A DNA stretch of 39,484 bases from Candidatus Hydrogenedentota bacterium (GTDB taxonomy: Bacteria > Hydrogenedentota > Hydrogenedentia > Hydrogenedentales > JAJRTN01), in assembly GCA_024278275.1 (NCBI GenBank), contig JAJRTN010000126.1:1-39484 (forward strand). Direction: 5' to 3'. Shown piece by piece: positions 23,869-35,700 of this stretch. The notes beneath the pieces were generated by a model. It did not search any database and was not told the origin of the DNA. It saw only the letters and a list, made by a program, of their open reading frames with translations. The translations under genes and the position numbers were made by a program. Within the stretch, counting starts at the first letter, position 1, and every line of letters begins with the position of its first letter.

Positions 23869-25158
23869 ATGACCATGATATTTGTTGCCGCGATGGCGTT
23901 CACCGCCGCCGTTCAGGCGGAAGAACCCCTGTTGGCCGGGATGGCCGTGAGCGATATCACCCCCGATCCCACGGTCTATCATGTCCCCCTGGGGGGCTAT
24001 GGCGCCCGGCAGAACGCCCCGGCAACCGGCATACACGACCGGACCCTGGCGAAGGTCCTTATCTTGCGGCAGGGGGACACCAAGTTCGCCCTGGTTACGA
24101 CGGACCTGCTGGGAATCGTCCGCTCCCTGCGCGACGAGGTGTTGGAACGCATCAAGGCCACGGGCATCACGTCGGAAAACCTCATGCTCACCGCCGCCCA
24201 TTGCCACGCCTCCACGGAAATGAACGCCATGAACCGGGTCAACGTGCTGGGCAACAAGGCCATCGGGATCTTTGATGAGTCGCTGCTTACCTTCACGGCG
24301 GACCGGATCGCCCAAGCCATCATCGAGGCGGACAAAGCGTATCAGCCCGTACGCGTGGGCACCGGATCGGTCCACTTACCCGGTTTGAACCGCAACCGGC
24401 GCGGCGATGGCGTGGTGGATGACGAGATGACCGTAACCCGCTTCGACCGGATGGACGGCACGCCCCTGGCCGTATGGGTTAACTGGACGGCCCATCCTAC
24501 GTACATGACGGAAAAGGTCATGGAGATTTCCGCGGGGTGGCCCGGTTACTTGCAGCGCGAAGTGGAGAAGGCCCTGGGCGGCGGTGTGCTGTGCCTGTAC
24601 ACCAACGGAGCCGAGGGTGACATCGCGCCGCGAGGGGGTAAAGGGGACACGCCCTTCGCCCGGGCCGAAAGCTATGGCCGCCGGCTTGCCCCCAAGGTAC
24701 TGGCCCTGTGCGAGAAGATCGAGACGAAACGGAAGGCCCCGCTGGTTTGCCAGGTGTCCACCCTCAACCTGCCCCCCCGCACCGCGCCCCCCGCCCTGCT
24801 GGACGCGGCCGGTCCTGAATACGGCCTGACCCCGGAAAACATCATGGCTGTCGTCGAGGCGTTGGCCCCCGAGTCGTCGTTCATGGGCGTGCTCCGCGTG
24901 GGGGATTTGCTCGCCGTGTCTATTCCCGGCGAGATGACCGCCGCCCTTGGGCTGGAGGTCAAGCACGCCTTGGCGAAAGCGGGCACGCCCCACCCCATCA
25001 TCGTGGGCCTGGGCAACGAGTGGATCAGCTACATCCTCGCCCCCGAAGTCTACCGGGAAGGCGGTTACGAATCCGGTGTCTCTTTTTATGGCGACCAGTT
25101 GGGGCCTGTCATGGTCACCCAGGCCATCCGCGCGGGACGGGAGGCCCTGGGACGATAG
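23869..25158 (+). CDS. Secreted neutral/alkaline ceramidase-like protein
   Basis: The 429-residue protein has a signal peptide (MTMIFVAAMAFTAAVQA), then LLAGMAVSDITPDP and LGGYGAR, the start of the neutral/alkaline non-lysosomal ceramidase N-terminal domain. The zinc-site elements TAAHCHAS and WTAHPTYM, together with TNGAEGDIAPR, match the family. True ceramidases hydrolyse N-acyl-sphingosines, but many bacterial homologues of this shorter type occur in carbohydrate-degrading lineages and their substrates are unknown. ATG 23839 opens the same frame 10 codons earlier. I prefer 23869 because AAGGA lies upstream and the signal peptide follows directly. Confidence 0.82.
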   Translation: MTMIFVAAMAFTAAVQAEEPLLAGMAVSDITPDPTVYHVPLGGYGARQNAPATGIHDRTLAKVLILRQGDTKFALVTTDLLGIVRSLRDEVLERIKATGITSENLMLTAAHCHASTEMNAMNRVNVLGNKAIGIFDESLLTFTADRIAQAIIEADKAYQPVRVGTGSVHLPGLNRNRRGDGVVDDEMTVTRFDRMDGTPLAVWVNWTAHPTYMTEKVMEISAGWPGYLQREVEKALGGGVLCLYTNGAEGDIAPRGGKGDTPFARAESYGRRLAPKVLALCEKIETKRKAPLVCQVSTLNLPPRTAPPALLDAAGPEYGLTPENIMAVVEALAPESSFMGVLRVGDLLAVSIPGEMTAALGLEVKHALAKAGTPHPIIVGLGNEWISYILAPEVYREGGYESGVSFYGDQLGPVMVTQAIRAGREALGR

Positions 25159-25581
25159 CCGTGGGTCCAACAAGCCCATCGCCCCGGCCCGCTTTTTCAC
25201 AGGAAGGACGGGAGCCAAGACGCCGGTCATCATCCCAAGGGGGAAGGAGGGCTTCCTTTCCGCCCGCTTTCATGCTCCCCGCGGGGAGTGCTAAAATGGG
25301 CTTCGTGCGTGGTGGCGGCGTGGAAAAGCACGGTCCTGCCCGGCTTCGTGGTGTCCACGAAAGGGGGGCGGGAATAAAGCGTAAGTACGTGCTGTTGAAT
25401 ATGTTGCAGGGCGTGAAGGAAAGTCTCTTGACGACGCTCGGGGCCAAACTCCCGCGCCAATGCCTGTGTCCATCCCGTCACGATGGACGGATTGATCCGG
25501 GATGACGATCTTTTTGCCACCCCTTCCAAGCGCCCGCCCGGCGTGTACCTGTTTGTGATAACAACCGCGGAGTACGATCAA
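25159..25581. other. Intergenic region before the suf operon
   Basis: No convincing gene is seen in about 420 bp. A 14-bp perfect palindrome (CTCCCCGCGGGGAG) lies at 25275-25288, and GGAAG/CTTCC can form a small stem near 25243-25254. An open frame on the minus strand (25529-25230) translates without family features. The suf promoter must lie here, but no clear box pair was found and no regulator gene precedes sufB. Confidence 0.45.
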
Positions 25582-27078
<1,497 letters not shown>

Positions 27079-27079
27079 C

Positions 27080-27841
27080 ATGCTTGAAATACGAAACTTG
27101 AAGGCCTCCGTGGACGGCAACCCCATCTTGCAGGGCATCGACCTGTCGGTACAGGCCGGCGAAGTCCACGCCATCATGGGGCCGAACGGCTCCGGCAAGA
27201 GCACCCTGGCGCAGGTACTGGCGGGCCACCAGGCCTACGAGGTGGACGGGGCAAGCCGGGTCTCCTTCCTGGGAGACGACCTCTTGGAGTTGCCCGCCGA
27301 GGAGCGGGCGCGGGCCGGTCTGTTCCTCGCCTTTCAGTATCCCGTGGAGATCGCGGGGATCACCAACGCCAGCTTTCTCCAGGCCGCGCTGAACGAGACG
27401 CGCAAGAGCCGGGGATTGGAAGAGTTGGACTCCTTCGATTTCAGGGAAGTGCTCGAAGAGAAGATGAAACTGGTTGAAATGAAGGCCGATTTCGCCGACC
27501 GTTTCGTGAATTATGGTTTTTCCGGCGGCGAAAAGAAGCGCAACGAGATTCTTCAGTTGGCCGTGCTGGAACCGCGCCTGGCCATCCTGGACGAGACTGA
27601 TTCGGGGCTGGATATCGACGCGCTGCGCATTGTCGCCAACGGGGTCAACAAACTGCGCAGCCCGAACCGGAGCTTCATCGTGGTGACCCATTACCAGCGG
27701 CTGCTCGATTACATCGTTCCCGATTACGTACACATCCTTTACAAGGGGCGTATCGTCAAGAGCGGGACCAAGGATCTGGCACTGGAGTTGGAGGAGAAGG
27801 GCTACGACTGGATCAGGGAAGAAACGGCCGCCGCCCTATGA
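27080..27841 (+). CDS. sufC: SUF system ATPase SufC
   Basis: This 253-residue ABC-type ATPase powers conformational change of SufB-SufD. Walker A is GPNGSGKST (about residues 34-42), the signature is NYGFSGGEKKRNE, and Walker B is LAILDETDSGLDIDAL, where the D-E-T-D-S-G-L-D-x-D-A-L form is specific to SufC. VVTHYQRLLDYI supplies the switch histidine. ATG 27080 lies one base after the sufB stop. GAAGGGAG, still within sufB, serves as the ribosome site. Its last codons overlap a possible sufD ATG (ATGA). Confidence 0.97.
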   Translation: MLEIRNLKASVDGNPILQGIDLSVQAGEVHAIMGPNGSGKSTLAQVLAGHQAYEVDGASRVSFLGDDLLELPAEERARAGLFLAFQYPVEIAGITNASFLQAALNETRKSRGLEELDSFDFREVLEEKMKLVEMKADFADRFVNYGFSGGEKKRNEILQLAVLEPRLAILDETDSGLDIDALRIVANGVNKLRSPNRSFIVVTHYQRLLDYIVPDYVHILYKGRIVKSGTKDLALELEEKGYDWIREETAAAL

Positions 27842-27864
27842 ACCCTTGCCAACGGGAGACCGAC

Positions 27865-29199
27865 ATGGCCAACGCCATCGCCGAGACCAATAAATCACAT
27901 TACCTTGCGTCGCTGAAGCAGCTTGGCGCCGATGGTCTGCCCGCCTGGGCCGAAGCCATCCGCCGTGAAGGGGAGGCGCGTTTCCGCGCCGCCCCCATGC
28001 CCCACCCCAAGCTCGAAGAGTGGCGGCAGACCAACGTTTCGGACATTGTAAACACCGCCTACACGTCCCTGGTTACTCCGACAACCCACAACATTACGCC
28101 GGATGCCGCGGACGGTCATTTTCTGGGCGACGGATCGTGGACCGAGCTGGTGTTCGTGGACGGGTACTACGCGCCCGGCCTGTCACGCACCCGGGCGCTT
28201 CCCGATGGCGTGCGGGTGGCCGGCCTGGGTGAAGCCATCGCCGCGGGAGACGCCGTGGCAAAGGAGCATCTGGGCACGGTGCTGGGCAAGCGGGGCGCCT
28301 TTCCCGCGCTCAATTCGGCCTTTCTTCAGGATGGCATTTTCATCCATGTTCCCGCGAATACCGTGTTGAAGACACCCGTACACGTCCTGTTCCTGACCAC
28401 GGCGCGGCCGGCGGACACGGTGTCACACATCCGCAACCTGGTGGTGTTGGGCGAGAGCGCCGAAGCAACGGTCACCATGACCTACGCGGCTTTGAGCGAC
28501 ACCACCCCCTACCTCAATAACGTGGTGGACGAGGTGGTTCTTGGTCCCAACGGGCACTTGCAATGGCATAAGATCGTTCGCGAGGGCGCGGAAGGCAAGC
28601 ACCTGGCCACGACCGAAATTATTCAGGCCCGGGACAGCCGGTTAGAATCATTCACCGCGGCCCTCACGGGCAAGGTGTCGCGCAATCAGCTTTGCGTCCG
28701 GCTGGTGGAAGAGGGCGCGTCCTGCTCCCTCACGGGGCTGTATATCAACAACGATACGCGGCTCATCGACAATGCCCTCGACATCACCCATGCGGCCCCC
28801 CACTGTTCGAGCCGGATCGCCTACAAGGGCGTGCTCGACGGCAGGAGCAAGACGGTTTTCACGGGGAAGGTAAACGTAGCCCGCGACGCCCAACAAACGG
28901 ATTCGGACCAGTTAAGTAATAACCTGCTGCTGTCGGACACCGCCACCATTGACGCCAAGCCCCAGCTTGAGATCTATGCCGACGACGTGAAATGCACCCA
29001 CGGGGCGACCGTGGGCGCGCCGCCCGAGGAAATCATCTTTTATTTCCGCAGCCGGGGCATCGGCGAGGAGGCCGCGCGGGCCATGCTGACCTTTGGCTTC
29101 GCCGAGGCGGTGGTGGCGGAGATCGAGGAAACGGCGCTGCGCGATTCCCTCACGCGGCACCTGGAGGCGGTCTTCCGGGTTGGCGGCCATTCTACATGA
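27865..29199 (+). CDS. sufD: Fe-S assembly protein SufD
   Basis: This 444-residue partner of SufB completes the SufBC2D scaffold. The family features are AFLQDGIFIHVP, VNVARDAQQTDSDQLSNNLLLSD, KPQLEIYADDVKCTHGATVG and FYFRSRGIGEEAARAML near the C-terminus. An in-frame ATG at 27838 overlaps the sufC stop. I prefer 27865, where GGGAG stands 6 nt upstream. The difference is nine residues. The gene is 83 bp from sufS. Confidence 0.95.
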   Translation: MANAIAETNKSHYLASLKQLGADGLPAWAEAIRREGEARFRAAPMPHPKLEEWRQTNVSDIVNTAYTSLVTPTTHNITPDAADGHFLGDGSWTELVFVDGYYAPGLSRTRALPDGVRVAGLGEAIAAGDAVAKEHLGTVLGKRGAFPALNSAFLQDGIFIHVPANTVLKTPVHVLFLTTARPADTVSHIRNLVVLGESAEATVTMTYAALSDTTPYLNNVVDEVVLGPNGHLQWHKIVREGAEGKHLATTEIIQARDSRLESFTAALTGKVSRNQLCVRLVEEGASCSLTGLYINNDTRLIDNALDITHAAPHCSSRIAYKGVLDGRSKTVFTGKVNVARDAQQTDSDQLSNNLLLSDTATIDAKPQLEIYADDVKCTHGATVGAPPEEIIFYFRSRGIGEEAARAMLTFGFAEAVVAEIEETALRDSLTRHLEAVFRVGGHST

Positions 29200-29282
29200 T
29201 GGGAATAGTGGTGCGCTGAAGCGCACCCTGCGGGATCGATCGTGGCATGACCGGTCCGTATGCAGTGGAAAGGAAGGAAAAT

Positions 29283-30542
29283 ATGGCGGTAGATACCTTG
29301 GAACAAGCGGAATCCAGTACGTTATCGCTCGATGTCGAGGCGGTGCGGCGGGACTTCCCCATTCTTTCCCGGACCGTCCATGGCAAGCCGATTGTCTACC
29401 TCGACAACGCCGCGACTTCCCAGACGCCCATCCCGGTTATCGACACCATCCGCCGGTATTACCTGGAGGAGAACAGCAACGTCCACCGGGGTGTCCATTT
29501 CCTGAGCCAGGTGGCCACGGAGAAATACGAAGCCGCACGGCGGCGCATCGCCACGTTCCTCAATTCGCCCGTGGGTTGCGAGGTGATCTTCACGCGAGGC
29601 ACCACGGACGGCATCAACCTGGTGGCCCAGACCTATGGCCGGCAGCACGTGGGCGCGGGCGACGAGGTGCTGGTTTCGCACCTGGAACATCATTCCAACA
29701 TCGTTCCCTGGCAAATGCTCTGCGAGGAAAAAGGTGCCAGGCTCCGGGTTATCCCCATCAACGACCGGGGCGAGATCATCATGGAGTCCCTGGACGGCCT
29801 GCTCACCGGCAAGACGAAGATCCTGGCGCTGGCCCATGTATCCAATGCGCTGGGCACGGTGAATCCCGTGAAGGAAATCATTGCCAGGGCCCATGAGCGC
29901 GACATTCCCGTGTTGCTCGACGGAGCGCAGAGCGCGCCTCATATGCCTATTGATCTCAAGGATCTCGGTGCGGATTTCTTTGCCTGTTCCGGGCACAAGA
30001 TGTACGGTCCCACGGGCATCGGCATTCTCCACGGACGGGCCAAGGTCCTCAATGCCATGCCGCCCTACCAGGGCGGCGGCGACATGATCATGTCGGTGAG
30101 TTTCGAGAAGACCACTTTCAACAGCCTGCCCTACAAGTTCGAGGCGGGCACGCCCAACATCGAGGGCGTCATTGCCCTGGGCGCGGCGGTGGACTACCTG
30201 GAGCATCTCGGCATGGACAACATCGCCGCCCATGAGCGGGACCTGGTGGCCTACGCCACGGAGGCCCTGCGGGAGGTGAAGGGACTCACCATCATCGGCA
30301 CGGCAAAGGCGAAAGCCGGTGTGATATCCTTCGTCATGGAAAGCGCCCATCCCCACGACATTGGCCAAATCCTGGATGATGAGGGCGTGGCCATTCGCGT
30401 GGGTCATCATTGCGCCCAGCCCGTCATGGCCCGCTTCGGCATCCCGGCCACGGCCCGGGCTTCTTTTGCGGCCTACAACACGCGGGACGAAATCGACGCC
30501 CTGGTACGCGCCCTGCATAAAGTAAACGAGGTGTTTGGCTGA
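29283..30542 (+). CDS. sufS: Cysteine desulfurase SufS
   Basis: This 419-residue PLP enzyme takes sulfur from L-cysteine as a persulfide and hands it to SufU. VYLDNAATSQ marks the N-terminal substrate region, HLEHHSNIVPWQ and DGAQSAPHMPID belong to the cofactor pocket, the PLP-binding lysine is in SGHKMYGPTG and the catalytic cysteine is in RVGHHCAQPVM. The R-x-G-x-H-C form with a short loop is the group II (SufS) type. ATG 29283 has AAGGAAGGA just upstream and is preferred over ATG 29247. It overlaps sufU. Confidence 0.96.
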   Translation: MAVDTLEQAESSTLSLDVEAVRRDFPILSRTVHGKPIVYLDNAATSQTPIPVIDTIRRYYLEENSNVHRGVHFLSQVATEKYEAARRRIATFLNSPVGCEVIFTRGTTDGINLVAQTYGRQHVGAGDEVLVSHLEHHSNIVPWQMLCEEKGARLRVIPINDRGEIIMESLDGLLTGKTKILALAHVSNALGTVNPVKEIIARAHERDIPVLLDGAQSAPHMPIDLKDLGADFFACSGHKMYGPTGIGILHGRAKVLNAMPPYQGGGDMIMSVSFEKTTFNSLPYKFEAGTPNIEGVIALGAAVDYLEHLGMDNIAAHERDLVAYATEALREVKGLTIIGTAKAKAGVISFVMESAHPHDIGQILDDEGVAIRVGHHCAQPVMARFGIPATARASFAAYNTRDEIDALVRALHKVNEVFG

Positions 30543-30997
30543 TGGCTGATTCCCGTTCCCTCTACGAGCAGGTGATCCTCGATCACAACAAGAAGCCCCG
30601 AAACTTCGGCAAGATTGAAAACGCGGACGCGGAAATCGAGGGCTTCAACCCCCTCTGCGGCGACCATTTCACCATCTACGTGAAAATGGAGGGCGACCGG
30701 ATCCGCGAGGTGGCCTTTGACGGGGCGGGCTGCGCCATCTCCAAGTCGTCGGCCTCCATCATGACCACCACCCTGAAGGGAAAGACTATCGAAGAGGCCA
30801 AGAAGATCTTCGAGGCCTTCCATCAGATGGTGACCTCGGCACCCGATGCAGAATTCGACGCGGATGCCTTGGGCAAGTTGCAGGTCTTCAGCGGGGTCCG
30901 CGAGTACCCGGTACGGATCAAGTGCGCCACCCTGGCCTGGCACGCCCTGGTCGCCGCCCTCGAAGGTCAGACCGAGGAGCCCGTCACCACGGAATGA
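30542..30997 (+). CDS. sufU: Zinc-dependent sulfur transfer protein SufU
   Basis: This 151-residue IscU-like protein serves as sulfur acceptor for SufS and carries Cys39 and Asp41 (NPLCGD), Cys64 (GAGCAIS) and Cys128 (RIKCATL). These match the zinc and active-site residues of Bacillus-type SufU. The spacing and the insertion before the last cysteine distinguish it from IscU. Its ATG shares a base with the sufS stop (TGATG), so it is coupled. With sufU and no sufE or sufA, the operon is of the Gram-positive-like SufBCDSU composition. Confidence 0.94.
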   Translation: MADSRSLYEQVILDHNKKPRNFGKIENADAEIEGFNPLCGDHFTIYVKMEGDRIREVAFDGAGCAISKSSASIMTTTLKGKTIEEAKKIFEAFHQMVTSAPDAEFDADALGKLQVFSGVREYPVRIKCATLAWHALVAALEGQTEEPVTTE

Positions 30998-31021
30998 CGG
31001 CGCGGCTCTTGGGTGGGAACC

Positions 31022-31120
31022 ATGGGATCTATGGGACGAATGGGACCTATGGGAACCCGGGAACCCTTCTTCATTCGACCTCACTTGTCCCATGGGTCCC
31101 CTGCGTCCCATAGGTCCCAT
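31022..31120. repeat. 9-bp tandem repeats arranged as an inverted repeat
   Basis: From 31022, four units of ATGGGA plus three variable bases follow each other. After 31087, units of GTCCC plus four bases run with the same 9-bp period in the complementary sense. ATGGGACCTATGGGA (31040-31054) is the perfect complement of 31106-31120. The block lies between the convergent ends of sufU and the S74-type gene, where it could fold into a long stem with a 51-base loop and act on both transcripts, but no T-runs support intrinsic termination. Confidence 0.85.
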
Positions 31121-31164
31121 TTTCTGAAGGCGCAGACCTCCGGAATACCCGCTGATGCCGACGG

Positions 31165-32673
31165 CTACCTCCCGGCCTTGCTCCCCAGCAGGGCCTCCAG
31201 CCGGGCAAGCCGTTCTTCCAAAGCGCGAATCTTGGCTTCCTGCGCCTGCCGCTCTTCGTTGAGTTGCTGAATGGCGGCCAGGGATACGCCGCTCATGTCC
31301 ATGGGAGCGATGTGGCGGTCGTCTTCGCCCAGGCCGAAGGCGGCATGGAAGTCCTGCGCCATGGGACCGAGATGCCGGGTGGCGGATTCGTCACCCTTGA
31401 AGTTCCACCTGGAAACAGGCAGTTCCGACACGCGGTCCAGGATATCCCGCCCGTCAACCGGCTTGATATTCTCCTTGAGATTCACGTCCGAGGTCTGGCT
31501 CAGGGCACGCACCACCACCGTGTTGGTAGCGTCCTCACAGACCAGTAAATCCGTGCCGTCGGTACTCTTCACGTGCAGCCGCGCCGTGGGAGTGGCCGTT
31601 CCCAGCCCGACCTTGCCGTCCGCGGCGATAAAGAGACTGTTGTTGGGCGCGCCCGCCGTAATGCGAAGGGGAAGGGCCGAGGCATTGGTCACGTCACGAA
31701 CGAAAAACTGCGATTCATTGCCGCCAATATCCCAGGTCCGGTCGCCAAAGGCCCCTCCCGCCTGCTCAAGGCGCAGCGTCGGCGTGTCGGTGTCGAGCGC
31801 ATGCAGGCGTTGCGCGGGAGTCGAGGTGCCAAAGCCTATGTCGCCACTGTCGCTGACATAGAGCGCGTGGTCCGGCGCGGTGCCCTCGATGCGGAAGGGA
31901 ATGCTGCCTGCGTCCTCGTCCTCGATGGCAAAGTAATCCGCGCCGCTAACCGCGATATCGTTGATGGTGATGCCCCAGTTTCGGGTAGGTTCTCCGGCGG
32001 TGGTACTGGTGTCGTTGAAACGGATACGCAGGGTGCCTTCTTTTAGAAGAATGGTTTCGTCACCAAAGGTCTCCGTGTCCGCGCAGTCGCCCCCGACGCA
32101 CAGACTGTTCCTCACGGACAGGTCCCCCGTAGTGACGGCCTTCGTATTCGTGGCAGCCGTCGGAGCAGCCAGGGAGGGCTTGGGGTGTTTCGCCTGTCCC
32201 ACCTTGGCGGCGGGCAGCAAAGGCAGGCCATCCACCACGAGGAAATACCCTGTTTGCACCAGGGGTTTTTCCGGCAGGCGGCCTTCCGACACCAGCAGGT
32301 CCACCCGCTCCTGGCGGTCGGGCAAAGCCTGAATGGCAGCCAGCATGGACTGCGTTTCGTCGTCCACCCGGGGCCGAACGCGCAATTCATACATATAGCG
32401 TCCATCAGGAACACGGGTGCCGTCTTCAAGCCACATATTGAAATAGGGTGGTGTGTCTTGCGGAAAGGCGGATTGCACCGTTCGGCCATCGGGCAGGGCC
32501 ACGGACAGGCGCAGGGACGCGAAGTCCACCTTGGGTGTCCACACGACCTCCTCGCCGAGGATTTCCATGTCGGCCACGGAGGGAACGCCGGGCTCCGCCC
32601 ACGCCGTGAAGACGCTCAACATCATCACAACGGACAACAAGGCACTTCGCATGCGATGTGCGTTTCGAATCAT
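31165..32673 (-). CDS. Secreted tail-fibre-like protein with C-terminal peptidase S74 chaperone domain
   Basis: The 502-residue protein has a signal peptide (MRSALLSVVMMLSVFTAWA). A beta-rich stalk contains repeats of the form GIGFGTSTPAQRLHA / KVGLGTATPTARLHV, and the C-terminal domain begins SDVNLKENIKPVDGRDILDRV, the hallmark of the intramolecular chaperone/S74 auto-processing domain. That domain trimerises fibres and may cleave itself at the serine. The last 35 residues form a heptad-patterned coiled coil (RALEERLARLEALL). ATG 32673 with AAGGAA is preferred to the upstream ATG. Bacterial versions occur in large surface proteins outside prophages, and no other phage genes are near. Confidence 0.85.
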   Translation of the reverse strand: MIRNAHRMRSALLSVVMMLSVFTAWAEPGVPSVADMEILGEEVVWTPKVDFASLRLSVALPDGRTVQSAFPQDTPPYFNMWLEDGTRVPDGRYMYELRVRPRVDDETQSMLAAIQALPDRQERVDLLVSEGRLPEKPLVQTGYFLVVDGLPLLPAAKVGQAKHPKPSLAAPTAATNTKAVTTGDLSVRNSLCVGGDCADTETFGDETILLKEGTLRIRFNDTSTTAGEPTRNWGITINDIAVSGADYFAIEDEDAGSIPFRIEGTAPDHALYVSDSGDIGFGTSTPAQRLHALDTDTPTLRLEQAGGAFGDRTWDIGGNESQFFVRDVTNASALPLRITAGAPNNSLFIAADGKVGLGTATPTARLHVKSTDGTDLLVCEDATNTVVVRALSQTSDVNLKENIKPVDGRDILDRVSELPVSRWNFKGDESATRHLGPMAQDFHAAFGLGEDDRHIAPMDMSGVSLAAIQQLNEERQAQEAKIRALEERLARLEALLGSKAGR

Positions 32674-32744
32674 GTGTTTTTCCTTTGTGTTCGTTGCCGC
32701 GCCGTACCGCCTGATTCCTTTATACCACACCTGCTCTTTCGGCG

Positions 32745-35700
32745 CTATTCCAGGGAACGCGCGAAGTCCAGCGGGCCTACCCGCAAACGGCGCACATCAC
32801 CGCCCCGATGCTTGATGATCACAACGTGACGGGCCTCGTTATAGTGCCACCCGGAGTCGGCCTGGTCCAAGGCTTGTGTCTCCGTGAGCGTTTTGCCGTC
32901 CACGCTGACGGTTTCCGGCCGTGTCGCGCACAGGAGCAGCGCGTGGGCGGATCGTCCCGCAGGATAGGCAAAATCGGCGCGAAGGCGCCCTCTTTCCAGG
33001 ACCACGTCCTTGATTCGGGCCGCGCTCCAGATGCGAATCTGCCGGCCAGGTTTGCCCACCAGCGCCGTGTCCAGGCCGGGCGCTTCGTTGGCGGTCTCCA
33101 GCGAGGGCAGGATAAGCTGCGGGCCGATCCAGGCGCCCATTACCACACCCTGGGTCAATTCGTAGGAATCGGGGATCGCCCCGGGCCAGGGGTTTCCCGC
33201 CTCGGGGGCCAGGGAGAGACGCTGCTGCTGAATGGCCGACAGGAGAATCCCTTCGGCGGTGTGCTTCCAGAAAAGGGCCTTGTCCGGGTCCACCGTGGCG
33301 AGCCGGTTAAGTGAACGGGCGTACATGATACCGACCCATTGCACGGGGCGGCCAAACCAGATGGTGGTATGGAAGGTGGCGCCAAAGACGCTCACCGTGG
33401 CGTAACGCATGCCCGGCCGGTCCTTCGCTTCCCAGGTATAGAGGAAAGGCAATCCCGTGTCAGCCCAATAGCGTGCCATGCCGAGGTACTTTTCCTCGCC
33501 GGTCATACGGTAAGCGAGCACGCCCGCGTCCACGCCCAGGGCCGCAGCCCGCAGGTTGGGCGCGTGGAGCGGCACCTCCCAGGTTTCCCCCCCGGCGGGC
33601 CGGTTGAAGGTCTTATCCACGTAGTCCAGCCCTTTCAGGGCCGCGTCGAGAGCACGCCGGCTGCCGCTGCGTTCCGCGAGTTCAAGCAGCGAAACAATGG
33701 CTTTCAGGCAGATGCCCGAGGCCGTGTCGCCTGCCTTCCCGAGAGAAGCGGTCTTCTCGTCGGGTGTGAAGGCCCAGGAGCCGTCGGGCCGCTGGCTGTT
33801 GATGAGATCAAGGCCGCCCCAAAGGCCGCCCAGGTTTTCGGCGACATGCCCCGTGTGGAGGGCCACGTCCAGGTCGATGCTTCCCGCCCCGTGTTTCGCA
33901 ATACGTTCCGCGATGGCTTGTCCCACTTGCCTGCGTGCCTTGTCCGCCACCGGGTCGTCGTGCCAGACGGCGTAGTTGAGCAGTTGGGCGGCAATGCGCT
34001 CATGGTACATCGCTTTGTGATGGGCTTCGCTTTTCCATCCCTTCACGGTTTCGTCCCAGGTAAACATGGAATAGTCGATGGCGTCGCGCCAGTGCTTTCC
34101 GTAGTCGCGCTCGACGTCCGGGAGGGGGATTGTCCCGAGGTATTTCCTGTGGATTTCAGGTACCACCTCGCTCACGTCCCGGTCGACGGGCAGCACAAAG
34201 AGCCGGCCTTTCAGGGTTATGGTTTCACCTGCATCTAGGCGGAACCCCATCGAAACACGGGCGTTCTCTTCGCGGTACCGGCCCACGCCCGGCGCGGCGA
34301 TGGACATAAAGTGCCCGTCGCTCAGGTGAATGCGATCCGGGGATGCAAAGATGGCCGCCGGGCGGTCTTGCCCCTTGGTCCATTCCTGCAGGGGATTCCA
34401 CAGCAGGCCGATGGCCACCCCGTCCTTCGCCACCGCCATGACCGGCGTGGTCACCTTGTTGGGATGGGGAACATAACGGTCGGCCAGGTCGCGCACCACC
34501 GATTCCGTGCCCGACGACATGTCCTTTGCGGTGAGGTACTCCAGCCCGCCGAAGAGGGCGCTGTCCTTGGCGGTACCCGCACCGTCGAAATTGACAAAGA
34601 GATCCAGCAACGAGAAGTTGGTGACGGTGATCGGTGTCACGGCGGTCACTGTCGCGGTTAGCTCAAAGCACCCGCCATCCGTCGCCGTTAAACTCGTTTC
34701 GACGCCATAGGCCGCGTTGCGCCACGCCCATTCCATTTGCTTCGGCCTTTTGCGCACGCCATTAGCGGCGGTTCGCGTGGCGCCGAACCGTGGCACATCG
34801 CCCACGATCTTGACATCGGCGATGCCGCGAATGATGCCCAGGGTCTTGCCTTGATAGGTGACTTCTGCGCAACCGGAAAAGCTGTTTCCAGCAAGAAATC
34901 GGATGGTGGCGTCGCCACTGGAGAGGGAGCGGGTACTTGTGGGACCGTCGGGAAGAAGGAAAACCACCCCGTCAGCACTTCGGGCGTCGGCATTGGCCGC
35001 GGTGAACGCCGCGCCAATGAAAGCCCGCCCAAGAGGCCAGGGGTGCGCCGGGTCGGCGGCACTCAGCAGGCGTTCCTCGCCAACATCCAGGACACCCAGC
35101 CGCACGGGAAACGCCCAGTCCCCGCAGGTGAGCGTGCCATTCAGATCCTCGATGGGAAGGCCGCCCGCGTTGCGGATGCGGCAGCGGAGTTCATTGACCT
35201 CGCCCGCGCGCCATACCGGCTCGGCCATGCCGAGTGCCTCAATGACAAGCTTCGGAGGCAGGAGTTGGAAGCGAATACCGGTCATCCGCAGTGCGCCGCC
35301 GGGGGCGATACCGAGAAGGATACGGGCCTGCCTGGCACCTTCGGGCGCCGTCAGTTGCTTGTCATGATCCTGCCATTCCGGGCCGCGCACATGGCCCGTC
35401 CAGTCGTTGGCATAGCCCAGGTGTTTTCCTTCATCATCCAGCCACTCCACGGTGACTTTATAGCGGAGAGCGCTTCCTTGGACCAACTTCACACGTGCCC
35501 GCAACCCGTAGCGCGCCCCCGCTTCCACGGCAAAGGGATCGCTCACCACGTTGTGTTCCGCTTCGGACACGGCGCGCGTGAGACACAGCCACGTACCGTC
35601 CGGCCCCTCCTCTCGCGACATCCCCCGTTCCACCCCGGTTTTGGGCAGATGCCAGCCTTCGGTGCCCTCCACGAAATTGCCGTTCGTCACCCGGTTGGCG

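Noticed and set aside
25230-25529. Possible 99-residue minus-strand gene before sufB
   Set aside because: No recognisable domain, an erratic composition at its end and no convincing ribosome site. It is probably chance in GC-rich DNA.
31165-32673. Prophage origin inferred from the tail-fibre/S74 domain
   Set aside because: The protein has a signal peptide, and no other phage structural, lysis or integration gene is nearby.
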